Positions 35,415 through 43,917 of a stretch of 64,000 bases of DNA are shown here, piece after piece. This DNA is from Labrys miyagiensis (GTDB taxonomy: Bacteria > Pseudomonadota > Alphaproteobacteria > Rhizobiales > Labraceae), in contig NZ_BSPC01000027.1 in NCBI RefSeq assembly GCF_030160835.1, forward strand, positions 1-64,000, given 5' to 3'. The notes below the pieces were generated by a model. The model did no database searches. It worked only from the letters and a program-made list of their open reading frames with translations, and was not told where the DNA came from. Both the position numbers and the translations under genes were made by a program. Positions within the stretch are counted from its first letter, which is position 1. The number at the start of each line of letters is the position of its first letter.

Positions 35415-35777
35415 TTATTGATCGTAACCGTAATCTGGTTCGGAGCGCCTGAACCCGAAGGCACGCAGCGGTAGCCTCTGTTCGTCGTAAGAACCGTTGC
35501 CATAGTTATAGCGGTTTTCGTCGTAATAACCGTTGCCGTAGTTATAGCGGTTATAGCGGTTCGGGTTCTGCGCCGGATGATGCCTGGTCCAATCCGTAAC
35601 CTTGCAGCCGCCCTGGCTGGTCAGCTTAGAACCTGGAGGGCAGTAGCCGCCGTGATATCGGATCGAGATGGTTGAATTCGAGCCAGAGGGCGTAATCGGA
35701 GCGGCTGGGGCTGCTAATGCAGAGGTCGTAAGGACCAAGCCTGCGGACAGAATGCCAACCTGCAGTAATCGAGACAT
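35415..35777 (-). CDS. exported Tyr/Asn/Gly-repeat protein
   Basis: Encodes 120 aa from ATG at 35777, preceded by GGGAGG. A signal peptide (cleavage near ALA-APA) leads into a short Cys-containing domain (GGYCPPGSKLTSQGGC), then tandem repeats NRYNYGNGYYDE and NRYNYGNGSYDE. The DNA underneath is a ~36-bp tandem repeat (35490-35560). It is likely an envelope or secreted protein. Function is unknown. Confidence 0.6.
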   Translation of the reverse strand: MSRLLQVGILSAGLVLTTSALAAPAAPITPSGSNSTISIRYHGGYCPPGSKLTSQGGCKVTDWTRHHPAQNPNRYNRYNYGNGYYDENRYNYGNGSYDEQRLPLRAFGFRRSEPDYGYDQ

Positions 35778-36256
35778 GTTCGCCTCCCTTCTTGGAGCGG
35801 GCACCCGCATAGGGTGCAAGAGGTAAATGCCCAGGGGAAGGAAAAGTTCCGACAGATAATGCCGTTCTGACCAATAAAACGTGTTATTGGCGATCCATCA
35901 AAAAATAAAGGACGATTAATTTGAAAATAAAAAATCAGATATCTGAAAAATGGGCGGCATATCTATCTGAAAGGAGTCTTTTAAAATTAGTAAGTCACCT
36001 CCCCTTAAACCATCAGATTTCGATAACCATTCGATTCTGTATTCGGAGTGGTATGGCTATCTGATAGGTCAGAGCTCACAACACAATGAAATATCTGGAG
36101 ATATTTACTTGAGCGACGGTCGCCGTCTGTGAGATGGCCAACGATTTAGGAGACGATGCGACGAGGCCAATCGCGTCCTTTGCCCGACCTCCGAATACAA
36201 GAAGCCGCCGCCCGAAGGCAGCGGCGCAAGCCGTGGAAGTCCGCGTCCGGGTTTCA
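35778..36256. other. AT-rich intergenic region
   Basis: Bases ~35870-36100 are much more AT-rich than the surroundings and contain repeated CAGAT/ATCTG words, including CAGATATCTG near 35936. They likely include the promoter of the exported repeat protein. A GC hairpin at 36201-36226 may terminate the gene at 36257. No gene was seen. Confidence 0.4.
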
Positions 36257-36571
36257 TTAGGAGCCTTCGATTACCTTGGCGCTCTTCTCCTTATCAAGGA
36301 GCACCCGGACCTGCTCCACCCAATCCGGCGTACGCTCCTTCCAGTCGTGCGCCGCCCACATCTCGATGAGGTTGGGCGCACCCGTCGCTTCGCCCATGTA
36401 GATGTAGATGGCGTCCTCGCCGTCGACCGTGACAGTCTCGTTGACAGCGCGATGCATGGCGAGGAAGGCGGCGGCATCGAATGGCGTGATGCGAGCAGCA
36501 CAAGCCAAAGCACGCTGTGTGTCGGCATAGCTGGTGTCGGCGGCTTCTGCGGAGTTTTGGGAGCTGTTCAT
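36257..36571 (-). CDS. hypothetical protein, 104 aa
   Basis: ATG at 36571 is chosen after GAAGGTG; the longer in-frame extension to 36688 is R/G-rich and non-coding. The product is acidic, with ARITPFDAAAFLAMHRAVNE, AIYIYMGEATGAPNLIEMWAAHDW and DWVEQVRVLLDKE. It looks like a real soluble protein. No family recognised. Confidence 0.55.
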   Translation of the reverse strand: MNSSQNSAEAADTSYADTQRALACAARITPFDAAAFLAMHRAVNETVTVDGEDAIYIYMGEATGAPNLIEMWAAHDWKERTPDWVEQVRVLLDKEKSAKVIEGS

Positions 36572-36733
36572 CTTGCTTGCACCTTCTCGGACCTGGGGGC
36601 GCCAAAGCCGCACATCGTAACCTCTTCCAGCGTCGCCGGCCACTCCGGCGGCACATACCCAGGCTCGCCGTCGTCTTCCCCGTCGCATGGAAAGTCATCG
36701 GCTGCGCTGTCGTCGTCGACATCCTCGCAATGG

Positions 36734-36916
36734 GTGCCCGCAGTTCACCACATTGTGGAGGTTGCCAAGAGCGCCGGCTGGACAGAGCTTGAGATTTGTC
36801 TGGCGCTCGTGGAACTCGCCGATCATAAGATCCTTTCTTCCCAGGCAAACAGCGACATCGCCGAGGCTATCAAACAAGCTGTGGCTCGGTGGCGCAGGCG
36901 CGACCCATTTCTTTGA
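36734..36916 (+). CDS. small hypothetical protein (paralogue at 38931)
   Basis: Residues IVEVAKSAGWTELEICLALVELADHKILSSQAN align with VIETAMRVGWTEAEVCLALQELADNRLIATQCN of the protein at 38931-39167. A GTG at 36734 is a plausible start, but the 5' end is unsure and there is no clear ribosome site, so it may be truncated. Function is unknown. Confidence 0.4.
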   Translation: MPAVHHIVEVAKSAGWTELEICLALVELADHKILSSQANSDIAEAIKQAVARWRRRDPFL

Positions 36917-36936
36917 GGCCCGAGGAGGCGGCATCG

Positions 36937-37143
36937 ATGCACATGGAATTTCAAGTGTTCAAAGCTGGGACGCTAATCTTCACCTCGACGATCAAACTAC
37001 CGGAAGCCGCGCCCGCGGCCCAGGTCAACGAATTCTCGAAGGCAGCGGAGATCCAGTTTCGCAAGGCCCATCCCGATGTGAGTCTGACCGACGTCGATGT
37101 GATCACGCGCTGGGTCAAGAGCGAGCAATCATTTGGTCTGTGA
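36937..37143 (+). CDS. small hypothetical protein, 68 aa
   Basis: ATG at 36937 follows GAGGAGGCGG at good spacing. The sequence (MEFQVFKAGTLIFTSTIKLP, AAEIQFRKAHPDVSLTDVDV) is a compact alpha/beta-like small protein. No family recognised. It follows the previous small gene by 20 bases. Confidence 0.55.
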   Translation: MHMEFQVFKAGTLIFTSTIKLPEAAPAAQVNEFSKAAEIQFRKAHPDVSLTDVDVITRWVKSEQSFGL

Positions 37144-37284
37144 ATGATCAGGCGGAGCCCCGGCCGATTAAACCGGGGCAGGGCTGCGCTACGGCGCAGG
37201 GTGCATATGCATAAGAAATTTCAGGCCTCAGCGATGCTAAGTGGCTGTCGTCGAAGCCAGCATTTGCAGTGAAAGTCTCAAAGC

Positions 37285-37497
37285 CTAGAGTGGCATTCGA
37301 TCATCTGGAGCGGGATCTTCAACCTTGTCCAGCCCAAGCCGTATGCGCTGGCCTTCGGCATAATTGGCGGCGAATTCGGGACTGTGGAACTCTTGGCTAT
37401 AGGGCTCTTGGCCTGCCTCGCTCACACACACCCACCATTCGCCGGCCTCTTTGTAAATTAGGATGCTCGATTGTTGAATCGGATGATCTGCGTTCAT
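37285..37497 (-). CDS. small hypothetical protein (paralogue of 34916)
   Basis: Encodes 70 aa from ATG at 37497, preceded by GAGAGGTG. It shares the core EAGEWWVCVSE / FAANYAEGQRIRLGL with the protein at 34916-35161. No motif suggests a function. Confidence 0.6.
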   Translation of the reverse strand: MNADHPIQQSSILIYKEAGEWWVCVSEAGQEPYSQEFHSPEFAANYAEGQRIRLGLDKVEDPAPDDRMPL

Positions 37498-37620
37498 CGC
37501 TGCACCTCTCGTCAACGGACCTTTCAATTGGCTGACAAGCAGATTTGATTCCTCAAAATCGCGAGTTTGACAAGAGGGTCTGAAGGCAGATTTTTTCCGC
37601 AAACATTCGTCTATCTTTTC

Positions 37621-38019
37621 TCAATTTTCTGAGCGCGGAATTTTTCGCATCAGGGCATAAATTCGCTCTGCAAGCTTGTCGAAGTCATACGGTTTAGGGA
37701 TAAATTCGCTGGCCGCCGGCATCTCATTTCTGGTTACGCTGGCGCCGCCGGATGTCAACATAAGCAGCATTTCCGGCCAACGCCGGTGTACTTCTCTCGC
37801 AAGAGCTACGCCGTCCATACTGCCTGGCATGGTGATGTCGGTGAATAGCAATTTGATATCAGAGCGGCGATTCAAAACCTCGAGGGCCTTATCGGCGTTC
37901 TCAGCTTCCACCACTTCGACGCCTTGCTCAGAGAGGAATTCCACCATAACGGCACGAACGATCGGCTCATCCTCGACGAGCAAAACAACGTGTTCTGCTT
38001 GGGTCGCTTTCTCAGCCAT
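37621..38019 (-). CDS. single-domain response regulator (CheY-like)
   Basis: Encodes 132 aa from ATG at 38019. It is a receiver domain only: acidic pocket in VLLVEDEPIVR, phospho-acceptor Asp in LLFTDITMPG, Thr/Ser switch in LMLTSGGA and Lys in FIPKPYDFDKL. No output domain is present, so it would act by protein-protein contact or as a phosphate sink. No histidine kinase is adjacent. Length is normal for stand-alone receivers of the kind common in rhizobia. Confidence 0.85.
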   Translation of the reverse strand: MAEKATQAEHVVLLVEDEPIVRAVMVEFLSEQGVEVVEAENADKALEVLNRRSDIKLLFTDITMPGSMDGVALAREVHRRWPEMLLMLTSGGASVTRNEMPAASEFIPKPYDFDKLAERIYALMRKIPRSEN

Positions 38020-38139
38020 GGAAGGCAAACCCGTAGGGGATGAAGTCGTTCCATAAGAGTTTGATTTTACTGGCGCAGGTGGGAACAAAGGCCACCAGCC
38101 TAGGTTGTTGGCCGTGCCGTAATTTTACGAGGTCTAAAC

Positions 38140-38331
38140 ATGAGCAGTACCACCGATAAAATCAAAGGCGTTGCCAACCAGGTAGCCGGCAGCGTCAAGA
38201 AGGGCGTTGGCGCAGCAACGGATCGGAAAGATTTGGAAGCCGAGGGCGCAGCGCAGAAAGCTAAGGGCAAGGCTCAAGAAGCCGTTGGCAAGGTCAAAGA
38301 CGCCGTCAAGGATGTTGTCGACAAGGCCTAA
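38140..38331 (+). CDS. CsbD-family stress protein
   Basis: Encodes 63 aa, fully matching CsbD: MSSTTDKIKGVANQVAGSV, KKGVGAATDRKDLEAEG, AQKAKGKAQEAVGKVKDAV. These small hydrophilic proteins are usually induced by general stress. It is divergent from the response regulator. A hairpin terminator follows the stop. Confidence 0.88.
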   Translation: MSSTTDKIKGVANQVAGSVKKGVGAATDRKDLEAEGAAQKAKGKAQEAVGKVKDAVKDVVDKA

Positions 38332-38340
38332 GCTGTACGT

Positions 38341-38378
38341 GCAAGCCCCGACCGTTAACCGGCCGGGGCTTTCGTTTG
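38341..38378 (+). terminator. terminator after the CsbD gene
   Basis: AAGCCCCG and CGGGGCTTTC pair with an internal CCGGTTAACGG palindrome, followed by a short T-rich end. It lies 10 bases past the csbD stop. Confidence 0.65.
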
Positions 38379-38400
38379 CGGGCCGTGCCCTGCGGCCCCA

Positions 38401-38646
38401 TCACTCCACCAGATCGAATTGCCCCTCCTCGAGCGCACGCAGGAAGGCCTGCTTGGCTTTCTCCGCGCCGCCTCGTCCCCCAAGCACTTCTCGGCAGATC
38501 TGAACGGCACGCTGGTGGGCCTGGCCCTCCACGTATGGCCATTTGTGCTCAAGGAAATACAGAGCCCCGTCGGTGCTCGTGATGTGCCTGACAAGCGAAT
38601 TGGTTGCCATGAACTTCACCGGGTGATCGAACGGCTTTGCATTCAT
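38401..38646 (-). CDS. DUF982 protein
   Basis: Encodes 81 aa from ATG at 38646. The pattern FDHPVKFMATNSLVRHITST, then DGALYFLEHKWPYVEGQAHQ, then AVQICREVLGG and AKQAFLRALEEG matches DUF982, a small family expanded in rhizobia. Another member is encoded at 53876-54136. No function is known. Confidence 0.8.
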   Translation of the reverse strand: MNAKPFDHPVKFMATNSLVRHITSTDGALYFLEHKWPYVEGQAHQRAVQICREVLGGRGGAEKAKQAFLRALEEGQFDLVE

Positions 38647-38930
38647 CTCACGCCTCCGAAGACTCAACGGCGCCTGAGCTTTTCGGTTCCTCTCAGCGCT
38701 GCCGGCCAACTCCGGCGGTAATTCTGAAAAGGGCGCCGGAGCGCTGGCGAGCGCTGCGCCAAGCATCAACGCGCTGCCTGCACTAGACCCCTTGGGGTGG
38801 AACAGGCGGCTAGTTGAGGGGACTGGGCGTAGGACAGATTTGGAGAGAAAGAGAGCGTGATGCGCGGGGCTCTGCCATGCGCTATTATAGCGCGCAGAGA
38901 CTAGGAATAGCCTAGCAGTGGCGGCAGGCC

Positions 38931-39167
38931 ATGCGTGGACCCAAGCGAGAGACGGCTATCTCCGATCGCCTCCTCGAATGCCAGGAGGACATGGAGGCTG
39001 CGACCACCATCGTCATCGAGACCGCTATGCGCGTCGGCTGGACAGAGGCAGAGGTGTGCCTGGCTCTCCAGGAGCTCGCAGACAACCGACTGATCGCCAC
39101 CCAGTGCAACGCCGCGATGGACGCAGCCATCAAAAGAGCCATGGGGAGGGGGAGAAGCAATGGCTGA
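38931..39167 (+). CDS. small hypothetical protein (paralogue of 36734)
   Basis: Encodes 78 aa. The core VGWTEAEVCLALQELADNRL is shared with the frame at 36734-36916. It overlaps the next gene by 8 bases, suggesting coupling. Helical, soluble; function unknown. Confidence 0.55.
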   Translation: MRGPKRETAISDRLLECQEDMEAATTIVIETAMRVGWTEAEVCLALQELADNRLIATQCNAAMDAAIKRAMGRGRSNG

Positions 39168-39663
39168 GCCCAAGGCCAAATCCCGGACCAACGCCCCGGA
39201 ACCTAAGATAACGAAGCTGAGCGCTATGATCGCCACCATCAGCTTCTTGGCCGGGCTCGGAGGAGGCATTCTCACCGAGTACGCCAAAGCGAGTTGGGCA
39301 GCGCAAGATCAGGTAATGGAGGACGAGGTCAAGGAGGTTCGAGCGCGCATCTCGGGCTACATCGATGGGGCGGCTAAACCGCAAAGTGAAGAAGATTGCC
39401 AGCAGCTCATAACGACCCTAACGACCTATGAGAAGGTCTACAGATCGAATCAGGCACAAACCCTTCTTAAGCAGGGAATTCTAATTATCCAAGACGCCGA
39501 AACTAATTTCAGCCTGGCCCAAAGAGTAGGAGGAGCAGGAGGAGGAGGTGGTGGTGGTGGTGGTAGTGGGCCGCCCCCTTCCCCAGCCGTGCAGGATTAT
39601 AAACGGGGACCTAAGCAGGTTGACGAATTTCTCGACTATATAAAGAAGCCTGGTCCAGTTTAA
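39160..39663 (+). CDS. membrane-anchored protein with poly-Gly linker
   Basis: Encodes 167 aa. One transmembrane helix (MIATISFLAGLGGGILTEYA) is followed by a helical domain with KEVRARISGYIDGAAKP and EEDCQQLITTLTTYEKV. A stretch of ten or more glycines precedes PPPSPAVQDY and a charged C-terminus. It is coupled to the preceding small gene. Function is unknown. Confidence 0.5.
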   Translation: MAEPKAKSRTNAPEPKITKLSAMIATISFLAGLGGGILTEYAKASWAAQDQVMEDEVKEVRARISGYIDGAAKPQSEEDCQQLITTLTTYEKVYRSNQAQTLLKQGILIIQDAETNFSLAQRVGGAGGGGGGGGGSGPPPSPAVQDYKRGPKQVDEFLDYIKKPGPV

Positions 39664-40002
39664 ACTAGGCCTCCACCAAGCCCTCCATCAGGCCTAGGAA
39701 AGTTAAAGCAATCTCCTGAGATTAACCTTTGCCACGCTCCATGCTGACGATTGCCATACCCATCTCAGCCAGTGCTCCCAGCACGAAGCTGAACAATATC
39801 ATGTAGACCGATCTGTCGAGTACCTGCCCCATAGGTGGGTGGGGGACGTTCGGGTCGGGCAAAAGCACCCCTGTCACGAGCGAGAGCGCCCAGGCGAACT
39901 GAAGACATCCGAACGCCAAAGCGAGGATGGCGACTATGCGACACGTTTTCAGGAAAAACATTTCTACCCCCAGTCTAGTTTAAACTAGGCCTCCAGCAAG
40001 CC
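39657..40002. repeat. direct repeat flanking the gene at 39722-39961
   Basis: The ~26-bp sequence AGTTTAAACTAGGCCTCCA(c/g)CAAGCC occurs at 39657-39682 and again at 39977-40002, each followed by a GGCCTAGG-like palindrome. The segment between contains one small membrane-protein gene. It could be a duplication scar or an insertion footprint. Confidence 0.5.
39722..39961 (-). CDS. small membrane protein, 79 aa
   Basis: Two hydrophobic helices (VAILALAFGCLQFAWALSLV and YMILFSFVLGALAEMGMAIV) are separated by a proline-rich periplasmic or cytoplasmic loop (PDPNVPHPPMGQ). It lies between two 26-bp direct repeats. Function is unknown. Confidence 0.5.
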   Translation of the reverse strand: MFFLKTCRIVAILALAFGCLQFAWALSLVTGVLLPDPNVPHPPMGQVLDRSVYMILFSFVLGALAEMGMAIVSMERGKG

Positions 40003-40017
40003 TAGGCCACGGCCAGA

Positions 40018-40749
40018 TCAAGCCCCACTCACCACCGCGCGAGAAGGCAACACCACCAGCGCATCATCCGGCAACGGCCGCTGCAGTGCCTTTGCCTCAC
40101 CCCATGGCGCCCGCATCCACACCTCGAATTCTTCCTTGTCGCGCAGAATGACTGGCATCGCCTTGGCGTGGTGCGGCTTCACAACGGCGTTGGCATCGGT
40201 CGTCAGGAAGCCGAAGATGTCGATCGTAACCGGCCCCTCTTTGACCTTCCGCACGCTGGTCCAGTTCGTCCAGATGCCGGCAAAGAAGGCGAGAGGCTGG
40301 GTCTCGTCGAGTGCGAACCACTTCAGCGCCTTGCGGCCCTTCTCGTTGGTCTCGATGTCCGAATATTCGGAGAAGGACGTCATCGGCACCAGGCAGCGAT
40401 TTTCAACGCTCTGCCAGCGACGCCAATGAGGTGAGGCAAGATTCCGGATGTTCGTCACGCCCCCATCTGGTTCCAGCCGTCGCAGTTCCTCCATATTGAC
40501 GGGCTTACCCTGGGCAGCCAGTTTTTTGGCCCGGGCCAGAACGCTGGCTTCCAAGAGGAAATTCGGTGAGGGCATGCCCCAGCGCGCTGTCACCAGTTCC
40601 CGCACGCCATCGGCACCCGTCCGCACGATCGGCGATGGGTAATCGGGGTAGATGTCGACCGCATCAGGCCAGTTGATCGTGTCGCGGATCACGTCTCCCA
40701 AGAGGCGGATTTCCGCCTGTGTCATCCGCTGGCCGAAGAGATTGCACAT
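40018..40749 (-). CDS. SOS-response-associated (SRAP, YedK-like) peptidase
   Basis: Encodes 243 aa. ATG at 40749 gives MCNLFG; after Met removal Cys2 is the catalytic nucleophile that cross-links abasic sites in single-stranded DNA. A longer in-frame start would bury that Cys. Other family signatures are [25 protein letters not shown] (catalytic Glu) and [11 protein letters not shown] (catalytic His). It would shield abasic sites in ssDNA. The 3' end of a second copy survives at 16946-17037. Confidence 0.88.
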   Translation of the reverse strand: MCNLFGQRMTQAEIRLLGDVIRDTINWPDAVDIYPDYPSPIVRTGADGVRELVTARWGMPSPNFLLEASVLARAKKLAAQGKPVNMEELRRLEPDGGVTNIRNLASPHWRRWQSVENRCLVPMTSFSEYSDIETNEKGRKALKWFALDETQPLAFFAGIWTNWTSVRKVKEGPVTIDIFGFLTTDANAVVKPHHAKAMPVILRDKEEFEVWMRAPWGEAKALQRPLPDDALVVLPSRAVVSGA

Positions 40750-40814
40750 TGCTCGATCTCCCACCATTATTGTGATGGGAGACTATCTTGGTCTCTAAAG
40801 CGGAAGCAACGGCT

Positions 40815-40991
40815 ATGAATTCGCGGACTGTGAAATCCGTTTTGTCCTACTTCTGCACCGGACTCATTGGCGCCCTGATTGGGCAGCTTCTGTTTGCGAT
40901 GGTTTTTCATCAAGTGAGAGTGGATTGGGTCCTTAGCCTTTTGGTGGGCCTAGGTGCCGCAGCCGAACGTCTGTGGCAGATGAGGCGCTAG
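40815..40991 (+). CDS. small membrane protein, 58 aa
   Basis: Two short hydrophobic segments (LSYFCTGLIGALIGQLLFAM and WVLSLLVGLGAAAERLW). ATG at 40815 is preferred; a TTG at 40788 would add nine residues. It is divergent from the SRAP gene. Function is unknown. Confidence 0.45.
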   Translation: MNSRTVKSVLSYFCTGLIGALIGQLLFAMVFHQVRVDWVLSLLVGLGAAAERLWQMRR

Positions 40992-41147
40992 GAGCGGCCG
41001 GCAAACCAGCTAATGTTAGGGCCGTAAGCACGAACGCACCGCGTTCCGCAAGCCCCCGCACCGTGAACAAAAAAAGAACAAAAGACTCGACTCGGATGGG
41101 CAGTCGGGTTTAGCCTCCGCGAAAATGGATTTGCTATGGAGGCGAAC

Positions 41148-41678
41148 ATGGCGGCGAAGGTAGCTATCCCCGAAAGGCCGGAGCCTATTCCGGAATCCCC
41201 CAGCGATATCAATCCTGGGGAAACGCTTGCGCAATATAAGGCTCGAAAGGGCGATTTGCTCAGCGGGAACGATGTTGCTGCGTTGGACAAATACAATCCC
41301 GGCATGAGCTTCGAGGACATCGTGCGGGAGCGCCTTGATCAAGCCGGGGGTGATCCGCTGATCGCTCTGCGGTTGCTCGTAAGACGGGCTATGGAAAAAG
41401 ATGATGCTCTCGATCGGTTGATGCTTGACCTTCATAAGCTGGATCCTGACAACTCGCCAATGATCGAGGAGGATGTAGCCGAATTGCAGTACCGGCTGGA
41501 AAAATCGATCGAACGGATGAAGCGCGAATTCCACTTTGAGCCGACTCCCCCGGGCTTCTGGGAAGATGAAGCCGCATGGGAGAATGGCCCTCCCGACGAG
41601 CCGGTAGGCCCGCGGCCGCGCGACTGGCGCGACCCTACGCGCCCGTCCCAAGGCAAGTATATTCGTGTCGTGAAGTAA
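41148..41678 (+). CDS. hypothetical acidic protein, ~176 aa
   Basis: Two ATGs are in frame. The one at 41136 contains GGAGG that ideally serves the ATG at 41148, so the latter is chosen. The product is acidic, with ALDKYNPGMSFEDIVRERLD and a coiled-coil-like region (EEDVAELQYRLEKSIERMKR). It is followed by an overlapping small gene (TAATG). Not recognised; possibly phage-derived. Confidence 0.55.
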   Translation: MAAKVAIPERPEPIPESPSDINPGETLAQYKARKGDLLSGNDVAALDKYNPGMSFEDIVRERLDQAGGDPLIALRLLVRRAMEKDDALDRLMLDLHKLDPDNSPMIEEDVAELQYRLEKSIERMKREFHFEPTPPGFWEDEAAWENGPPDEPVGPRPRDWRDPTRPSQGKYIRVVK

Positions 41679-41932
41679 TGGCCAAGCCGGCCCAAGAGCC
41701 GGCGCCCGCTGATCTCGAAAACATGACGGATGAGGCAATCGCTGCCTGTGACGGCGATGCACGTGCGGCTGTACGCGTGCTGCTCCTGGCGATGCATCAC
41801 CAGCAAACCGAGATCAACGACTTGGCCGCCGAAATAGCCAGGCTCGCCGTCGACGTCTCCCGCGGCTACTCGCGCGGGCGGCGGGAGCGATACCTCACCC
41901 GAACGAAGGTGGCGCTGCCAGATGGTCCGTGA
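41678..41932 (+). CDS. hypothetical helical protein, 84 aa
   Basis: ATG at 41678 shares bases with the preceding stop (TAATG), so translation is coupled. Mainly helical, ending in an Arg-rich tail (RGYSRGRRERYLTRTK). Second of three overlapping genes. No family recognised. Confidence 0.5.
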   Translation: MAKPAQEPAPADLENMTDEAIAACDGDARAAVRVLLLAMHHQQTEINDLAAEIARLAVDVSRGYSRGRRERYLTRTKVALPDGP

Positions 41933-42206
41933 GTGGGAAAACCTGAGCGACCAGGCGGTTCCAAATCTCAGCTACTTTCAGCGTCGCAATGGCGGTTGGG
42001 TGTGGGCGACGTGCGACCACTGCGGGCACCGTCGGCCAATAGCCATCGCGCCGTACGTCATCCGGTGGGGACCGGGCGCCTCGAGCAACAGGCTACGCCG
42101 GGCATTGCGTTGCCGGTGCGGGCACAAGGGCTGCTCGATCCAGATGCCGAGTTGGCTTGACCTCAGTGCGGGGGTGCAGATGTGGCCAGAGGACTATATG
42201 GGATAG
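41922..42206 (+). CDS. small Cys-rich (zinc-ribbon-like) protein
   Basis: Encodes 94 aa. CDHCGH and CRCGHKGC form a plausible treble zinc site, with an Arg-rich loop between. It overlaps the preceding gene by 11 bases. It may bind nucleic acid; function is unproven. Confidence 0.55.
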   Translation: MVREWENLSDQAVPNLSYFQRRNGGWVWATCDHCGHRRPIAIAPYVIRWGPGASSNRLRRALRCRCGHKGCSIQMPSWLDLSAGVQMWPEDYMG

Positions 42207-42296
42207 CCGCCGCACGAAGGCAGCACCACGAGCGCCAATATTTCAGTTATGCTGAGGTGATAATTCTACCCGAGCGCCAATCATGGAAAGCCATTT

Positions 42297-42602
42297 ATGT
42301 CAGCGGCGCCTATTCAACTGCATATCGACACGCTTCGATCTCTTTGCGCTTCCGAGCGAGAAAAGATTGCTGAGTTAAAAGCTAAACTAGGTGAAGGGCT
42401 TCGAAGCGAACTCGACATCGCATCTGCTAAACTTGATGATGTGGAGTCTATCTTCCTCGATCCGAAGGTCCTCGCTCTCACACGTGACGATGCTGCCTGG
42501 ACGAGTTGGTTGAATAATGCGAACGCCGTGCTCGGCATAGCGGTTATGGCTCGCGAGCATGTCGAAAGGTTGGCAGCAAAGTTCGGCTCAGGTGTCCATT
42601 GA
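42297..42602 (+). CDS. hypothetical protein, 101 aa
   Basis: ATG at 42297. All-helical sequence with KIAELKAKLGEGLRSELDIA and VLALTRDDAAWTSWLNNANA, resembling short coiled-coil proteins. No partner or family recognised. Confidence 0.45.
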   Translation: MSAAPIQLHIDTLRSLCASEREKIAELKAKLGEGLRSELDIASAKLDDVESIFLDPKVLALTRDDAAWTSWLNNANAVLGIAVMAREHVERLAAKFGSGVH

Positions 42603-42628
42603 GCAATTCTCAATTTGAGTTGCCAGGG

Positions 42629-42845
42629 CTAATCCCAGCTCCCGCGGAAGTCCGGCCGCTTTTCCGAGGGGCCATCGAGTGCCAATAGCAACGCCGCAAG
42701 GTCTGGCCCCAGCACCAAGGCGTCATTCTCCCACGCTCTCAGCTGAACAAGGATCTCTTTGTCGACACTCTTCGGCCTCTGCAGCCCTGCCAGCCGCCAG
42801 CATTTCGATAAGGGCTTCATAGAGCCCTGGCACGTACAGCTGCAT
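42629..42845 (-). pseudogene. possible frameshifted small gene
   Basis: ATG at 42845 has an excellent ribosome site (AGGAGG) and reads MQLYVPGLYEALIEMLAAGR, then stops at 42723. A second frame covering the region continues LVLGPDLAALLLALDGPSEK to 42629. The two halves may be one small gene broken by an indel near 42730, or the first 40 residues may be a complete peptide. Confidence 0.35.
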
Positions 42846-43179
42846 GGCCAATCCTCCTGGCAAGGAATGTTGCCAGTTCGATGGGAGGGCGTCTATCGCA
42901 AGAAATGGGGAGGGAGTGGCGCCGGAGTGCTAAGCTAGCCCAACCGTCAGCTACTTCGTCATTCAAAGTCGGCGGCCAGCTCCGGCCGTGATTTTCCGGA
43001 AGAGCGGCCGGGGCGCCGGGGAGTGCCGCGCGGGCTTAGTGCGGTTGCCGCGGCCAACTCTGGCCGTAGTTTCACCCCACGGCGGGCGGGGGGATGGCGA
43101 TCACCGCTAGGAGCGGGACAATGTTTGAAGATGCTCGTGCTGCGCAATCTCCCACACATCACGAGCCGCGCCATACAGA
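42846..43179. other. gene-free stretch with GC palindromes
   Basis: Contains two copies of a GCGGCCAGCTCCGGCCG-like palindrome (near 42970 and 43052). Similar words occur near 36640 and 38700. They may be small intergenic repeats. No gene was seen. Confidence 0.35.
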
Positions 43180-43440
43180 TTACTTCCCCTTGTGGTGGTG
43201 GTGATGACTACCATGGTGGTGGTGATGACCACCATGATGGTGGTGATGTCCGTGATGGTGATGACCGTGATGGTGATGACCGTGATGACCGTGATGACCG
43301 TGATGATGGTGGTGACCACCATGATGGTGATGTCCACCGTGGTGGTGGGGCTTGGGGGCCGCTTGGGCGGCCGTTGCTGAGAAGCCGAGGCCGAGGATAC
43401 CGAGGGCCACTGCACCCGCCACAATAATATTCTTGAGCAT
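43180..43440 (-). CDS. exported histidine-rich protein
   Basis: Encodes 86 aa from ATG at 43440. A signal peptide (cleavage near AQAAP) is followed by a tail that is almost wholly His and Gly, with runs of 3-5 His, ending KGK. Such tails bind Ni, Zn, Cu or Co, so a periplasmic metal buffer or metallochaperone is plausible. The DNA is low-complexity with short tandem units, so copy number may vary between strains. Confidence 0.65.
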   Translation of the reverse strand: MLKNIIVAGAVALGILGLGFSATAAQAAPKPHHHGGHHHHGGHHHHHGHHGHHGHHHHGHHHHGHHHHHGGHHHHHGSHHHHHKGK

Positions 43441-43675
43441 ACTTCTTTCATCCTTGGGCAAGAGCCATTTTTGGCTCAGAGAAAACGTACTTTCTGCTCT
43501 CAAGGTGAACAAGTACCAAGTCGGCGGATAGTTGCTAGAGTCATAAAGGCAAGCATACATGAGGCAGGCTATCGGGAGCCACAGCCTGCACAAGGGACTG
43601 GTGGCGGCACCTTCCCGAAGGAGGGGCAATTTCCTCCCGCTATCCCTGAGGTCGCTGCGTCCACGCAGAGGTTTT

Positions 43676-43798
43676 GAAGCGGCGCAGACCTTCGAGGACC
43701 AGTTCGGCGGCTTCAGGATCGAGCCCACCGAGAAGGCGCGTCGCAAGGCAGAGGAGCGGCTGCGTACCGAGCACGCGGCGTCGACAAGGTGCGAATGA
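43676..43798 (+). repeat. IEPTEKARR module, copy 2
   Basis: Reads EAAQTFEDQFGGFRI, then EPTEKARRKAEERLRTEHA, stopping at 43798. It is the same C-terminal module as at 18534-18692. The upstream codons are unlike protein, so this is a remnant or a very short gene with an unidentified start. Confidence 0.5.
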
Positions 43799-43917
43799 TC
43801 ACCAAATTCAGCGCCCTGTTGGGGTGCCTGCTGGGACATCAGTCGCCTGGCCAGTCTTGGCTGCCTGGCTAGTCAAAATCGCATCGGCGCTTCTCCTCGG
43901 CTTTCGTTCCGTTGATC

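Noticed and set aside
35490-35560. A short CRISPR-like tandem repeat near 35500
   Set aside because: It is a coding tandem repeat (NRYNYGNG) within the exported protein, with no spacers.
43023-43427. Asp/Gly/His repeat frame on the plus strand opposite the His-rich gene
   Set aside because: Low-complexity mirror of the His/Gly codons; the minus strand has a signal peptide and a start codon.
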